Shown here piece after piece: positions 8,301 through 21,213 of a stretch of DNA of 64,000 bases. A program made the translations under genes and the position numbers. The notes beneath the pieces were generated by a model. It was not told the origin of the DNA. It ran no database searches and was given only the letters and a program-made list of their open reading frames with translations. Origin of the DNA: Vicugna pacos. Lineage: Eukaryota > Chordata > Mammalia > Artiodactyla > Camelidae. Each line of letters starts with the position of its first letter. Position 1 is the first letter of the stretch. The stretch spans positions 434,001 through 498,000 of the forward strand of contig NW_027328875.1 of NCBI RefSeq assembly GCF_048564905.1. The letters run 5' to 3'.

Positions 8301-10606
8301 AATGCAAGAAGAGCATGAGTGGCAAAGAAGAAACAAGAAGAAGGCAAGGAGGACATCAAAACCCTAAAGATGGGAGAGGGAAGCAGGAAATCATAGGTGA
8401 TTGGAAGCACTCTCTTAAGTGAATCAGCTTATTGGACTCTCTGTTTGAAGCGAAAGGAGAGCTGCATGGCCTGACGTGTTTGCAAAACAAGCAAGAAGCA
8501 GACCAACAAAGAATCAAACCAACAAACAAGCACCAAAAGGGTACGGTTGGCTGACATCTACCAAGGGAATCATGATTATTCAAAAGAAAATACTCAAGGT
8601 GATGTCAAGGATCATTCAGCACGCATCGACCCAGTATCGCGGCTTGCATGTACTCAGCACACTTGTCTTCGGAAATCAGAGGCGTGCATTCATATTCGTA
8701 AATATTGATTCATAAGAGCATATCGTGACCTAACCCAAATGCCGATTTGGAATCAAATGGATTCCTAGTCCGTGATGTAGACTTGTATGTCTTCCGACAG
8801 GATGAAGGAATGCCATATTCTACGCTACGTAGAGAAGAAATGTAAGAAGCCTATAACAAAGGCACGTAGATCTGCCAAAGTGTACTAAGAGCAAAAGAGA
8901 CAGACAGTAAAGTGCACATTGGGGTTGGTTTCATTTCTTGGAATTTCAGCCCCCATGAAACAAATGGATCCATGTCCTGAGAGTGCGGGTGTTTCAGCAG
9001 AAATCAGGCGACGCATATGTATTCCGGGTGTACGGATATCATAGGAACATAAGTCTCCTTTAGAGGGTCTCTGTGTACTGTGAACTGTTAGAAAGTTTAA
9101 AGACGTGTGAAACCATCAACTAAAAAGGGACCCACTTCCCTCCATTGGTACTGTGCATACAGATCTGAGCAAAAGGAAAGAGGGAAGAAGAAAGGCCCAT
9201 GGGACGCTAGTGGGTAGAATCACATTTACCTTAGGCACCTCTCGTCGGATGCAGCCCCTCCCCCAACACTGACAAGATGCAGCAGCCATTGGGGATGGCA
9301 GGTACCGGTTGGATTCCAGGTGGAATGTTGGTGTGTACCGCGAGGCTTGTTGTGGCTGTTGGATCCTAGGTAACCGGGCAGAGTTCTGTGGGTGGATCAG
9401 TGTGATGGAGGGGCTGCCGCCCTCTGTGGAGCTTGGCTTAGGTGTTTGGTCCGGGAAGCTGTGTAAGTTCGAGATACTGCTGCTGCCCAAAGACCTGAGT
9501 TCACAGGTCAGTTTCCAGAACCTTTCAGAGCAGACAGTGGAAGATCTGCCTGTCATCAGCTTACTGGTGAGGCTCCGAGGTACTTTCAGACTTGCCCAGT
9601 CCTGGTGAAGTCGACTTTAGGGGAGACACGAAGAGAAGCTGGGCGAAAAGCTGGCTGCACGGATTGAGGAGAGATGCGAACACATGGATGAGAGATGTTC
9701 TGCTACAATGGAGAATACTGGCGTGGAGACAGCTGTAGAGGATACCAGGCTCAAAAGACATTCATGAGACCTATTGATCCTCGCTGATACTGGCAGAAAC
9801 ATACGGAGTGCCAACGTGGACTTGAGGAAGTTCCTCAATTCTCTTCTCCAAGAACGGGTCCAAGGTCCCTGACATCTGCAAGAGAAGAGATGGCAGAGAT
9901 GATCAAAACGCTCCTGTTCTTGGAAGAGGTCGTGAGAATCCACACGTCCCAAGGGGCATTCCCAAGCCATTCAGACCAGAATTCACCAAGCCCAGGTAAG
10001 CCTTTTCCCAGGTTTGGGCCTAGCTAGCAAGCACTTGCCCTTCCCTCCCCTCCACTCAGGCATCCATTTTGAAGGATCAGTACCTGAGCTGCAATGAAGC
10101 CATTACGAGAAGAGCAAGCCCCTCCTAGAATCAGACTTCCTCCAGCTTCACACTCTGTGAACAACAGTGAACTCCTTCAAGGTCAAATAGTCTCGGCTGA
10201 AATCGATAGGAATTGAATACTTAGCTCACACCTAGAAACGATGGCCTTCCGCTAGATTCAGCCAATGTTGTGTTTATGTCTTCCCTGGGGTGAAGGGAGT
10301 GTGGTAAGTCAGGGGAATCTTTGACTGAACTTGAATCTGTATTAGGCCTCAGTTTTTCAAGACAGTATAGGTAAATAGTACATGTCAGAAAGTGAACTGT
10401 ACTGTCAAAGTCGCCAGTGACATTAAAGACACAGCTTCTGTGGATCGTCTTTCAATTGAGTCAAGCCCCCGGGGGCACTATATCATGGGGGTGCAGACTT
10501 GGTTGCGTTAAATGGCTTTACCCAACATGATTGGATGATTAATCGTTCTCATCACTGATAGAAGAACACCTGGTTCTCAATAGACTAGCATAACTGCAGC
10601 AGGGTT
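5304..10606 (+). repeat. Array unit 2
   Basis: 5,303 bp and closest to unit 1, with about nine differences found by eye. Private changes are A at 7035, T at 7103 (creating a second taatcgaaat next to the existing one) and T at 10531. It shares the gagaactccac form with unit 1; every later unit has gagaattccac. GGTACC class (9301-9306). Confidence 0.95.
7573..8263 (+). mobile_element. L1 ORF1 relic, unit 2
   Basis: Same relic and same decay as in unit 1. It differs from unit 1 in having C in gagtcccagatgg, the majority base. Confidence 0.8.
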
Positions 10607-13600
10607 GTCCTAGCTATAATGCCTCTAGGTGCTTTTGGATTCAAACCTAAATGTATATATTTGGTTTGTTTCCTCTTGTATTTTCCTAGAGAGGGATGTT
10701 ACCCCTTGAAATGCCAACATTGGCCAGTAGGTGTCACTGGGAGTAAAGGGCACCACATGCACAAGTGTATCCAAGGTTGGGGGTTATTTCATGTTTCCAA
10801 TAGTTATTTCATGGTTCCTGTTGGTTTCGGAGGCTTCAACCGTAAAGAGCTGACATGACCCCTTTAACAGTTTGGACTGGAAGTTTGCATTCTTTCTGTC
10901 TAGGTTTTCCGTAGAGCTGACAAAATGTTACCAAAATTGACAAGTCTGGCTTCTAGGTCGATACAGTGTGTTTCAAAAAATAACTTCATTTTCGTATACT
11001 CCCAAAACATGTAAATGAATTCTGTTAAACTTCTTAAAGACTGCAAATGAGATATCAACACACTGTCAAAACAGGTGTCTTCGGACAATCCCTCCCACCA
11101 AGGCTGTATAGAAACAAAGAGCTAAGCAAATATCACATTTCTGTGAAATGTATCTGGATAGTGTTGATTCATCGATGCCCAGTTGGCAGAGAAGAAGTGC
11201 AACCTGCACTCACTCGCTCCCAGGTACAGAGCAATGGAAACATCCACTCACCCAGCCCTTGGCACAGGACACTTGCCGAAGAGAGGCCTGTTACTTCCAA
11301 AGACAGGATGAGGCCTCAGGACACCTGGAAGCAGGAGAAGGCAAAGCAGGGAATGGAAACCAGTGCAGGGTCTGACCCCTGGTGATGGAGCAACAAGGGT
11401 GAAACTCTGTTTACCTTGGACGCACACTCTCAAGCGGACAGGAGACATGGGATTGAAGGTGATGTGCTGAGATTTACAAGAGTGCACAGCAGATGCTTGG
11501 CTGACAGAACTCAAAGAATCCAGCGCAAAATATCCCCACAGTTGATTCTGAGACCAAGATCCGAGCTGCCAAATTTGAGGTAGCAGAGGCAACGGTCAGT
11601 GAGGGATAGGGCTACGGATGATGGCACACGCTGAGTCTCAGGGATCTGGAGTGCGTTGTGGGATGTGGTGGGTCGAATCAAGAGAGCAAACCGAACTGTG
11701 TACCAATGATAAAGCAACCACACTGGTCGCGCGGTTGAGATTACCGATATGTCCCATGGCCACACCCAGTGCATCTGCAGGACCAGGGACCAATTGGGCA
11801 TCTTGCCAATAGAGCACGTGTGGGGCTGAATCAGAGCTATCGTGCATCTGGTCTGAGGGATCCAGGGGGCCTTGGGTTTGAAATCAGAATGAAAAGCCTT
11901 AGGATCTGCTACATTCATAACCTGGGCTGGGATTATGGTTTGGTTTGAGGCACAGGATGCGCAACAGCTCTGTGGTTGCCTTCGTGCACCCGTGCCACAA
12001 GGATGAGAGGACAAGGAAGAGTGGTCCAAGTCCACAGCGTGAGAAGAGGAAGCATTTCCTTCAGCACTATCTCCCAAAAGCGGATGCTACATTTTGGATG
12101 GCACCGGCACGGTACGGCACCGAGGACACCAAGGTAGGTCTGCGGGATCATTCCAGCAGGCCCTGATGTGTGACATCCATGGATGAGCTTCCACTGGTGT
12201 TTCAGTAGACAGAGAAGCTCTGGGAAGAACTGCTTTCATTGGGACATTCCCGTGGCACTACAAAGCACAAGCGCACTCTCAGTTTGCTTTTTTTTAAACA
12301 CTCCAAAATGACATAGAGCAGAATGCAGAGCTGAGAACCTTTAGAAGCCTCATTTCCACAAGAGGAAGTGTCCTGCGCACTTTCAGAATTGTGAGATATG
12401 CGTAACCGAAATGAAGTTATGCTAATCGAAATAGTATGGGATGTTCATCACAACAAATGCAACACCAGCAATTGGAGATATACCAGACAACACACACAGG
12501 AACAGAATATGGCATCAATGTCTAGGAGAAGTTGTCCTCACAGAAATCCCATGGAATTGCGTAGAGACAAGAGTCTAAAATTTTCACTTAACAAAGCCCT
12601 AGAAGTCTACATTAGATACCTGATATTACCTGACCAGTAGAGATGAAGAAGTACAGTAAAAGAAACAGGAAGTACCATTTTCAGTTCCAAAGATATTGAA
12701 GGCCCAGAAGATAAGCTTTCCAACAACTAGACTGCAAAACGCTATCCAGACCAAGTGTTGAAATTGGAGGTCTGGAAAACCCTGAAGAACAACATTGTCT
12801 CAGAATCACAAAAGGCAGAATATCAGAAAAGGGGAAGAGAAAGTCTAAAGACGAGCCAAAAAATATCAGAAAACTCAATGGATGTGATCATATCAGGGCC
12901 AAAATTCAGCCCTTAGCAGACTAGATAATGCAGAGGGACGCGTGAATGACTGTGAAGACAGGGGAACAGAAATCCCTCGGTCAGAAGCAGACATAGGAAA
13001 GCAAGTGCAAACCAATGAAACATTGCTGTTGAATCCTGGGTTAAGACAGGGCATGAAAGACTAGAGTTCATAAGAGTCCCAGATGGAAAAGCAAGAGATA
13101 AAGAAACAAAAACTGTCTGAAAATGTATCTGTAGAAAAATCAGACTGAAACGTGCTGAAAGCCAAGAAAGAATCATCTATGCGAATTCAGGGATTACACA
13201 GCATCCAAAGGAGGTGGAATCCCAATAGACCTACCAGCAGCTGTATGATTCAAATCAACAAAGTTCACGAATATCCCAGTGATTTAAAATGCACCTGGAG
13301 GAAACAACATAGTCACAAGGGAACCTCCAGAGGGGTTTCAGCTGATATCTCGGCAGCAATATTGCAGGACAGGGAGGAGTGCCAGGACACAGACCATATC
13401 CTGAATGGCCAAATGCTGCCACCTAGGGTAGCCTATGCCCCATGACCACCATTTCTAATAACGGCAGAGCTAGAGAATTCCACAGACCGGCAAATCTTAA
13501 AAGAATTCAGCAGTTCAAAACTTCTTCTAAAAGGAAGGTTGAGAATACTCCCCTGAATAGAAAAGCAGCAAGATGAAATGGAAAGAAGAAAACCATTATT

Positions 13601-15909
13601 GGAAATGCAAGAAGAGCATGAGTGGCAAAGAAGAAACAAGAAGAAGGCCAGGAGGACATCAAAACCCTAAAGATGGGAGAGGGAAGCAGGAAATCATAGG
13701 TGATTGGAAGCACTCTCTTAAGTGAATCAGCTTATTGGACTCTCTGTTTGAAGCGAAAGGAGAGCTGCATGGCCTGACGTGTTTGCAAAACAAGCAAGAA
13801 GCAGACCAACAAAGAATCAAACCAACAAACAAGCACCAAAAGGGTACGGTTGGCTGACATCTACCAAGGGAATCATGATTATTCAAAAGAAAATACTCAA
13901 GGTGATGTCAAGGATCATTCAGCACGCATCGACCCAGTATCGTGGCTTGCATGTACTCAGCACACTTGTCTTCGGAAATCAGAGGCGTGCATTCATATTC
14001 GTAAATATTGATTCATAAGAGCATATCGTGACCTAACCCAAATGCCGATTTGGAATCAAATGGTTTCCTAGTCCGTGATGTAGACTTGTATGTCTTCCGA
14101 CAGGATGAAGGAATGCCATATTCTACGCTACGTAGAGAAGAAATGTAAGAAGCCTATAACAAAGGCACGTAGATCTGCCAAAGTGTACTAAGAGCAAAAG
14201 AGACAGACAGTAAAGTGCACATTGGGGTTGGTTTCATTTCTTGGAATTTCAGCCCCCATGAAACAAATGGATCCATGTCCTGAGAGTGCGGGTGTTTCAG
14301 CAGAAATCAGGCGACGCATATGTATTCCGGGTGTACGGATATCATAGGAACATAAGTCTCCTTTAGAGGGTCTCTGTGTACTGTGAACTGTTAGAAAGTT
14401 TAAAGACGTGTGAAACCATCAACTAAAAAGGGACCCACTTCCCTCCATTGGTACTGTGCATACAGATCTGAGCAAAAGGAAAGAGGGAAGAAGAAAGGCC
14501 CATGGGATGCTAGTGGGTAGAATCACATTTACCTTAGGCACCTCTCGTCGGATGCAGCCCCTCCCCCAACACTGACAAGATGCAGCAGCCATTGGGGATG
14601 GCAGTTACCGGTTGGAATCCAGGTGGAATGTTGGTGTGTACCGCGAGGCTTGTTGTGGCTGTTGGATCCTAGGTAACCGGGCAGAGTTCTGTGGGTGGAT
14701 CAGTGTGATGGAGGGGCTGCCGCCCTCTGTGGAGCTTGGCTTAGGTGTTTGGTCCGGGAAGCTGTGTAAGTTCGAGATACTGCTGCTGCCCAAAGACCTG
14801 AGTTCACAGGTCAGTTTCCAGAACCTTTCAGAGCAGACAGTGGAAGATCTGCCTGTCATCAGCTTACTGGTGAGGCTCCGAGGTACTTTCAGACTTGCCC
14901 AGTCCTGGTTAAGTCGACTTTAGGGGAGACACGAAGAGAAGCTGGGCGAAAAGCTGGCTGCACGGATTGAGGAGAGATGCGAACACATGGATGAGAGATG
15001 TTCTGCTACAATGGAGAATACTGGCGTGGAGACAGCTGTAGAGGATACCAGGCTCAAAAGACATTCATGAGACCTATTGATCCTCGCTGATACTGGCAGA
15101 AACATACGGAGTGCCAACGTGGACTTGAGGAAGTTCCTCAATTCTCTTCTCCAAGAACGGGTCCAAGGTCCCTGACATCTGCAAGAGAAGAGATGGCAGA
15201 GATGATCAAAACGCTCCTGTTCTTGGAAGAGGTCGTGAGAATCCACACGTCCCAAGGGGCATTCCCAAGCCATTCAGACCAGAATTCACCAAGCCCAGGT
15301 AAGCCTTTTCCCAGGTTTGGGCCTAGCTAGCAAGCACTTGCCCTTCCCTCCCCTCCACTCAGGCATCCATTTTGAAGGATCAGTACCTGAGCTGCAATGA
15401 AGCCATTACGAGAAGAGCAAGCCCCTCCTAGAATCAGACTTCCTCCAGCTTCACACTCTGTGAACAACAGTGAACTCCTTCAAGGTCAAATAGTCTCGGC
15501 TGAAATCGATAGGAATTGAATACTTAGCTCACACCTAGAAACGATGGCCTTCCGCTAGATTCAGCCAATGTTGTGTTTATGTCTTCCCTGGGGTGAAGGG
15601 AGTGTGGTAAGTCAGGGGAATCTTTGACTGAACTTGAATCTGTATTAGGCCTCAGTTTTTCAAGACAGTATAGGTAAATAGTACATGTCAGAAAGTGAAC
15701 TGTACTGTCAAAGTCGCCAGTGACATTAAAGACACAGCTTCTGTGGATCGTCTTTCAATTGAGTCAAGCCCCCGGGGGCACTATATCATGGGGGTGCAGA
15801 CTTGGTTGCGTTAAATGGCTTTACCCAACATGATCGGATGATGAATCGTTCTCATCACTGATAGAAGAACACCTGGTTCTCAATAGACTAGCATAACTGC
15901 AGCAGGGTT
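10607..15909 (+). repeat. Array unit 3
   Basis: 5,303 bp. It shares tatcgtgg, gggatgctag and gatgaatcg with unit 5, and aaggccagg with unit 8. Private changes include T at 14064, an A in ttggaatcc near 14617, and T at 14910, which opens the plus-strand frame there by four codons. Non-GGTACC class (ggcagttacc). Confidence 0.95.
12876..13566 (+). mobile_element. L1 ORF1 relic, unit 3
   Basis: Same phase. First unit with gagaattccac, which adds an EcoRI-type GAATTC. Confidence 0.8.
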
Positions 15910-18900
15910 GTCCTAGCTATAATGCCTCTAGGTGCTTTTGGATTCAAACCTAAATGTATATATTTGGTTTGTTTCCTCTTGTATTTTCCTAGAGAGGGAT
16001 GTTACCCCTTGAAATGCCAACATTGGCCAGTAGGTGTCACTGGGAGTAAAGGGCACCACATGCACAAGTGTATCCAAGGTTGGGGGTTATTTCATGTTTC
16101 CAATAGTTATTTCATGGTTCCTGTTGGTTTCGGAGGCTTCAACCGTAAAGAGCTGACATGACCCCTTTAACAGTTTGGACTGGAAGTTTGCATTCTTTCT
16201 GTCTAGGTTTTCCGTAGAGCTGACAAAATGTTACCAAAATTGACAAGTCTGGCTTCTAGGTCGATACAGTGTGTTTCAAAAAATAACTTCATTTTCGTAT
16301 ACTCCCAAAACATGTAAATGAATTCTGTTAAACTTCTTAAAGACTGCAAATGAGATATCAACACACTGTCAAAACAGGTGTCTTCGGACAATCCCTCCCA
16401 CCAAGGCTGTATAGAAACAAAGAGCTAAGCAAATATCACATTTCTGTGAAATGTATCTGGATAGTGTTGATTCATCGATGCCCAGTTGGCAGAGAAGAAG
16501 TGCAACCTGCACTCACTCGCTCCCAGGTACAGAGCAATGGAAACATCCACTCACCCAGCCCTTGGCACAGGACACTTGCCGAAGAGAGGCCTGTTACTTC
16601 CAAAGACAGGATGAGGCCTCAGGACACCTGGAAGCAGGAGAAGGCAAAGCAGGGAATGGAAACCAGTGCAGGGTCTGACCCCTGGTGATGGAGCAACAAG
16701 GGTGAAACTCTGTTTACCTTGGACGCACACTCTCAAGCGGACAGGAGACATGGGATTGAAGGTGATGTGCTGAGATTTACAAGAGTGCACAGCAGATGCT
16801 TGGCTGACAGAACTCAAAGAATCCAGCGCAAAATATCCCCACAGTTGATTCTGAGACCAAGATCCGAGCTGCCAAATTTGAGGTAGCAGAGGCAACGGTC
16901 AGTGAGGGATAGGGCTACGGATGATGGCACACGCTGAGTCTCAGGGATCTGGAGTGCGTTGTGGGATGTGGTGGGTCGAATCAAGAGAGCAAACCGAACT
17001 GTGTACCAATGATAAAGCAACCACACTGGTCGCGCGGTTGAGATTACCGATATGTCCCATGGCCACACCCAGTGCATCTGCAGGACCAGGGACCAATTGG
17101 GCATCTTGCCAATAGAGCACGTGTGGGGCTGAATCAGAGCTATCGTGCATCTGGTCTGAGGGATCCAGGGGGCCTTGGGTTTGAAATCAGAATGAAAAGC
17201 CTTAGGATCTGCTACATTCATAACCTGGGCTGGGATTATGGTTTGGTTTGAGGCACAGGATGCGCAACAGCTCTGTGGTTGCCTTCGTGCACCCGTGCCA
17301 CAAGGATGAGAGGACAAGGAAGAGTGGTCCAAGTCCACAGCGTGAGAAGAGGAAGCATTTCCTTCAGCACTATCTCCCAAAAGCGGATGCTACATTTTGG
17401 ATGGCACCGGCACGGTACGGCACCGAGGACACCAAGGTAGGTCTGCGGGATCATTCCAGCAGGCCCTGATGTGTGACATCCATGGATGAGCTTCCACTGG
17501 TGTTTCAGTAGACAGAGAAGCTCTGGGAAGAACTGCTTTCATTGGGACATTCCCGTGGCACTACAAAGCACAAGCGCACTCTCAGTTTGCTTTTTTTTAA
17601 ACACTCCAAAATGACATAGAGCAGAATGCAGAGCTGAGAACCTTTAGAAGCCTCATTTCCACAAGAGGAAGTGTCCTGCGCACTTTCAGAATTGTGAGAT
17701 ATGCGTAACCGAAATGAAGTTATGCTAATCGAAATAGTATGGGATGTTCATCACAACAAATGCAACACCAGCAATTGGAGATATACCAGACAACACACAC
17801 AGGAACAGAATATGGCATCAATGTCTAGGAGAAGTTGTCCTCACAGAAATCCCATGGAATTGCGTAGAGACAAGAGTCTAAAATTTTCACTTAACAAAGC
17901 CCTAGAAGTCTACATTAGATACCTGATATTACCTGACCAGTAGAGATGAAGAAGTACAGTAAAAGAAACAGGAAGTACCATTTTCAGTTCCAAAGATATT
18001 GAAGGCCCAGAAGATAAGCTTTCAAACAACTAGACTGCAAAACGCTATCCAGACCAAGTGTTGAAATTGGAGGTCTGGAAAACCCTGAAGAACAACATTG
18101 TCTCAGAATCACAAAAGGCAGAATATCAGAAAAGGGGAAGAGAAAGTCTAAAGACGAGCCAAAAAAATATCAGAAAACTCAATGGATGTGATCATATCAG
18201 GGCCAAAATTCAGCCCTTAACAGACCTGATAATGCAGAGAGACGCGTGAATGACTGTGAAGTCAGGGAAACAGAAATCCCTCGGTCAGAAGCAGACATAG
18301 GAAAGCAAGTGCAAACCAATGAAACATTGCTGTTGAATCCTGGGTTAAGACAGGGCATGAAAGACTAGAGTTCATAAGAGTCCCAGATGGAAAAGCAAGA
18401 GATAAAGAAACAAAAACTGTCTGAAAATGTATCTGTAGAAAAATCAGACTGAAACGTGCTGAAAGCCAAGAAAGAATCATCTATGCGAATTCAGGGATTA
18501 CACAGCATCCAAAGGAGGTGGAATCCCAATAGACCTACCAGCAGCTGTATGATTCAAATCAACAAAGTTCACGAATATCCCAGTGATTTAAAATGCACCT
18601 GGAGGAAACAACATAGTCACAAGGGAACCTCCAGAGGGGTTTCAGCTGATATCTCGGCAGCAATATTGCAGGACAGGGAGGAGTGCCAGGACACAGACCA
18701 TATCCTGAATGGCCAAATGCTGCCACCTAGGGTAGCCTATGCCCCATGACCACCGTTTCTAATAACGGCAGAGCTAGAGAATTCCACAGACCGGCAAATC
18801 TTAAAAGAATTCAGCAGTTCAAAACTTCTTCTAAAAGGAAGGTTGAGAATACTCCCCTGAATAGAAAAGCAGCAAGATGAAATGGAAAGAAGAAAACCAT

Positions 18901-21213
18901 TATTGGAAATGCAAGAAGAGCATGAGTGGCAAAGAAGAAACAAGAAGAAGGCAAGGAGGACATCAAAACCCTAAAGATGGGAGAGGGAAGCAGGAAATCA
19001 TAGGTGATTGGAAGCACTCTCTTAAGTGAATCAGCTTATTGGACTCTCTGTTTGAAGCAAAAGGAGAGCTGCATGGCCTGACGTGTTTGCAAAACAAGCA
19101 AGAAGCAGACCAACAAAGAATCAAACCAACAAACAAGCACCAAAAGTGTACGGTTGGCTGACATCTACCAAGGGAATCATGATTATTCAAAAGAAAATAC
19201 TCAAGGTGATGTCAAGGATCATTCAGCACGCATCGACCCAGTATCGCGGCTTGCATGTACTCAGCACACTTGTCTTCGGAAATCAGAGGCGTGCATTCAT
19301 ATTCGTAAATATTGATTCATAAGAGCATATCGTGACCTAACCCAAATGCCGATTTGGAATCAAATGGATTCCTAGTCCGTGATGTAGACTTGTATGTCTT
19401 CCGACAGGATGAAGGAATGCCATATTCTACGCTACGTAGAGAAGAAATGTAAGAAGCCTATAACAAAGGCACGTAGATCTGCCAAAGTGTACTAAGAGCA
19501 AAAGAGACAGACAGTAAAGTGCACATTGGGGTTGGTTTCATTTCTTGGAATTTCAGCCCCCATGAAACAAATGGATCCATGTCCTGAGAGTGCGGGTGTT
19601 TCAGCAGAAATCAGGCGACGCATATGTATTCCGGGTGTACGGATATCATAGGAACATAAGTCTCCTTTAGAGGGTCTCTGTGTACTGTGAACTGTTAGAA
19701 AGTTTAAAGACGTGTGAAACCACCAACTAAAAAGGGACCCACTTCCCTCCATTGGTACTGTGCATACAGATCTGAGCAAAAGGAAAGAGGGAAGAAGAAA
19801 GGCCCATGGGACGCTAGTGGGTAGAATCACATTTACCTTAGGCACCTCTCGTCGGATGCAGCCCCTCCCCCAACACTGACAAGATGCAGCAGCCATTGGG
19901 GATGGCAGGTACCGGTTGGATTCCAGGTGGAATGTTGGTGTGTACCGCGAGGCTTGTTGTGGCTGTTGGATCCTAGGTAACCGGGCAGAGTTCTGTGGGT
20001 GGATCAGTGTGATGGAGGGGCTGCCGCCCTCTGTGGAGCTTGGCTTAGGTGTTTGGTCCGGGAAGCTGTGTAAGTTCGAGATACTGCTGCTGCCCAAAGA
20101 CATGAGTTCACAGGTCAGTTTCCAGAACCTTTCAGAGCAGACAGTGGAAGATCTGCCTGTCATCAGCTTACTGGTGAGGCTCCGAGTTCCTTTCAGACTT
20201 GCCCAGTCCTGGTGAAGTCGACTTTAGGGGAGACACGAAGAGAAGCTGGGCGAAAAGCTGGCTGCACGGATTGAGGAGAGATGCGAACACATGGATGAGA
20301 GATGTTCTGCTACAATGGAGAATACTGGCGTGGAGACAGCTGTAGAGGATACCAGGCTCAAAAGACATTCATGAGACCTATTGATCCTCGCTGATACTGG
20401 CAGAAACATACGGAGTGCCAACGTGGACTTGAGGAAGTTCCTCAATTCTCTTCTCCAAGAACGGGTCCAAGGTCCCTGACATCTGCAAGAGAAGAGATGG
20501 CAGAGATGATCAAAACGCTCCTGTTCTTGGAAGAGGTCGTGAGAATCCACACGTCCCAAGGGGCATTCCCAAGCCATTCAGACCAGAATTCACCAAGCCC
20601 AGGTAAGCCTTTTCCCAGGTTTGGGCCTAGCTAGCAAGCACTTGCCCTTCCCTCCCCTCCACTCAGGCATCCATTTTGAAGGATCAGTACCTGAGCTGCA
20701 ATGAAGCCATTACGAGAAGAGCAAGCCCCTCCTAGAATCAGACTTCCTCCAGCTTCACACTCTGTGAACAACAGTGAACTCCTTCAAGGTCAAATAGTCT
20801 CGGCTGAAATCGATAGGAATTGAATACTTAGCTCACACCTAGAAACGATGGCCTTCCGCTAGATTCAGCCAATGTTGTGTTTATGTCTTCCCTGGGGTGA
20901 AGGGAGTGTGGTAAGTCAGGGGAATCTTTGACTGAACTTGAATCTGTATTAGGCCTCAGTTTTTCAAGACAGTATAGGTAAATAGTACATGTCAGAAAGT
21001 GAACTGTACTGTCAAAGTCGCCAGTGACATTAAAGACACAGCTTCTGTGGATCGTCTTTCAATTGAGTCAAGCCCCCGGGGGCACTATATCATGGGGGTG
21101 CAGACTTGGTTGCGTTAAATGGCTTTACCCAACATGATCGGATGATTAATCGTTCTCATCACTGATAGAAGAACACCTGGTTCTCAATAGACTAGCATAA
21201 CTGCAGCATGGTT
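15910..21213 (+). repeat. Array unit 4
   Basis: 5,304 bp. The extra base is a seventh A in the run at 18161-18167. It shares ctttcaaac with units 9-12. Private differences include ttaacagacctgat near 18220 and cgagttcc near 20186. A T-to-C change near 19723 lets a minus-strand frame run 223 codons (19492-20163), the longest in the window. The junction with unit 5 differs from all others at 21209 and 21214. Confidence 0.95.
18180..18870 (+). mobile_element. L1 ORF1 relic, unit 4
   Basis: Shifted by one base because of the extra A upstream. It has private changes near its start (ttaacagacctgat, cagagagacg, cagggaaac). The first removes the stop codon cluster found there in the other units. Confidence 0.8.
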
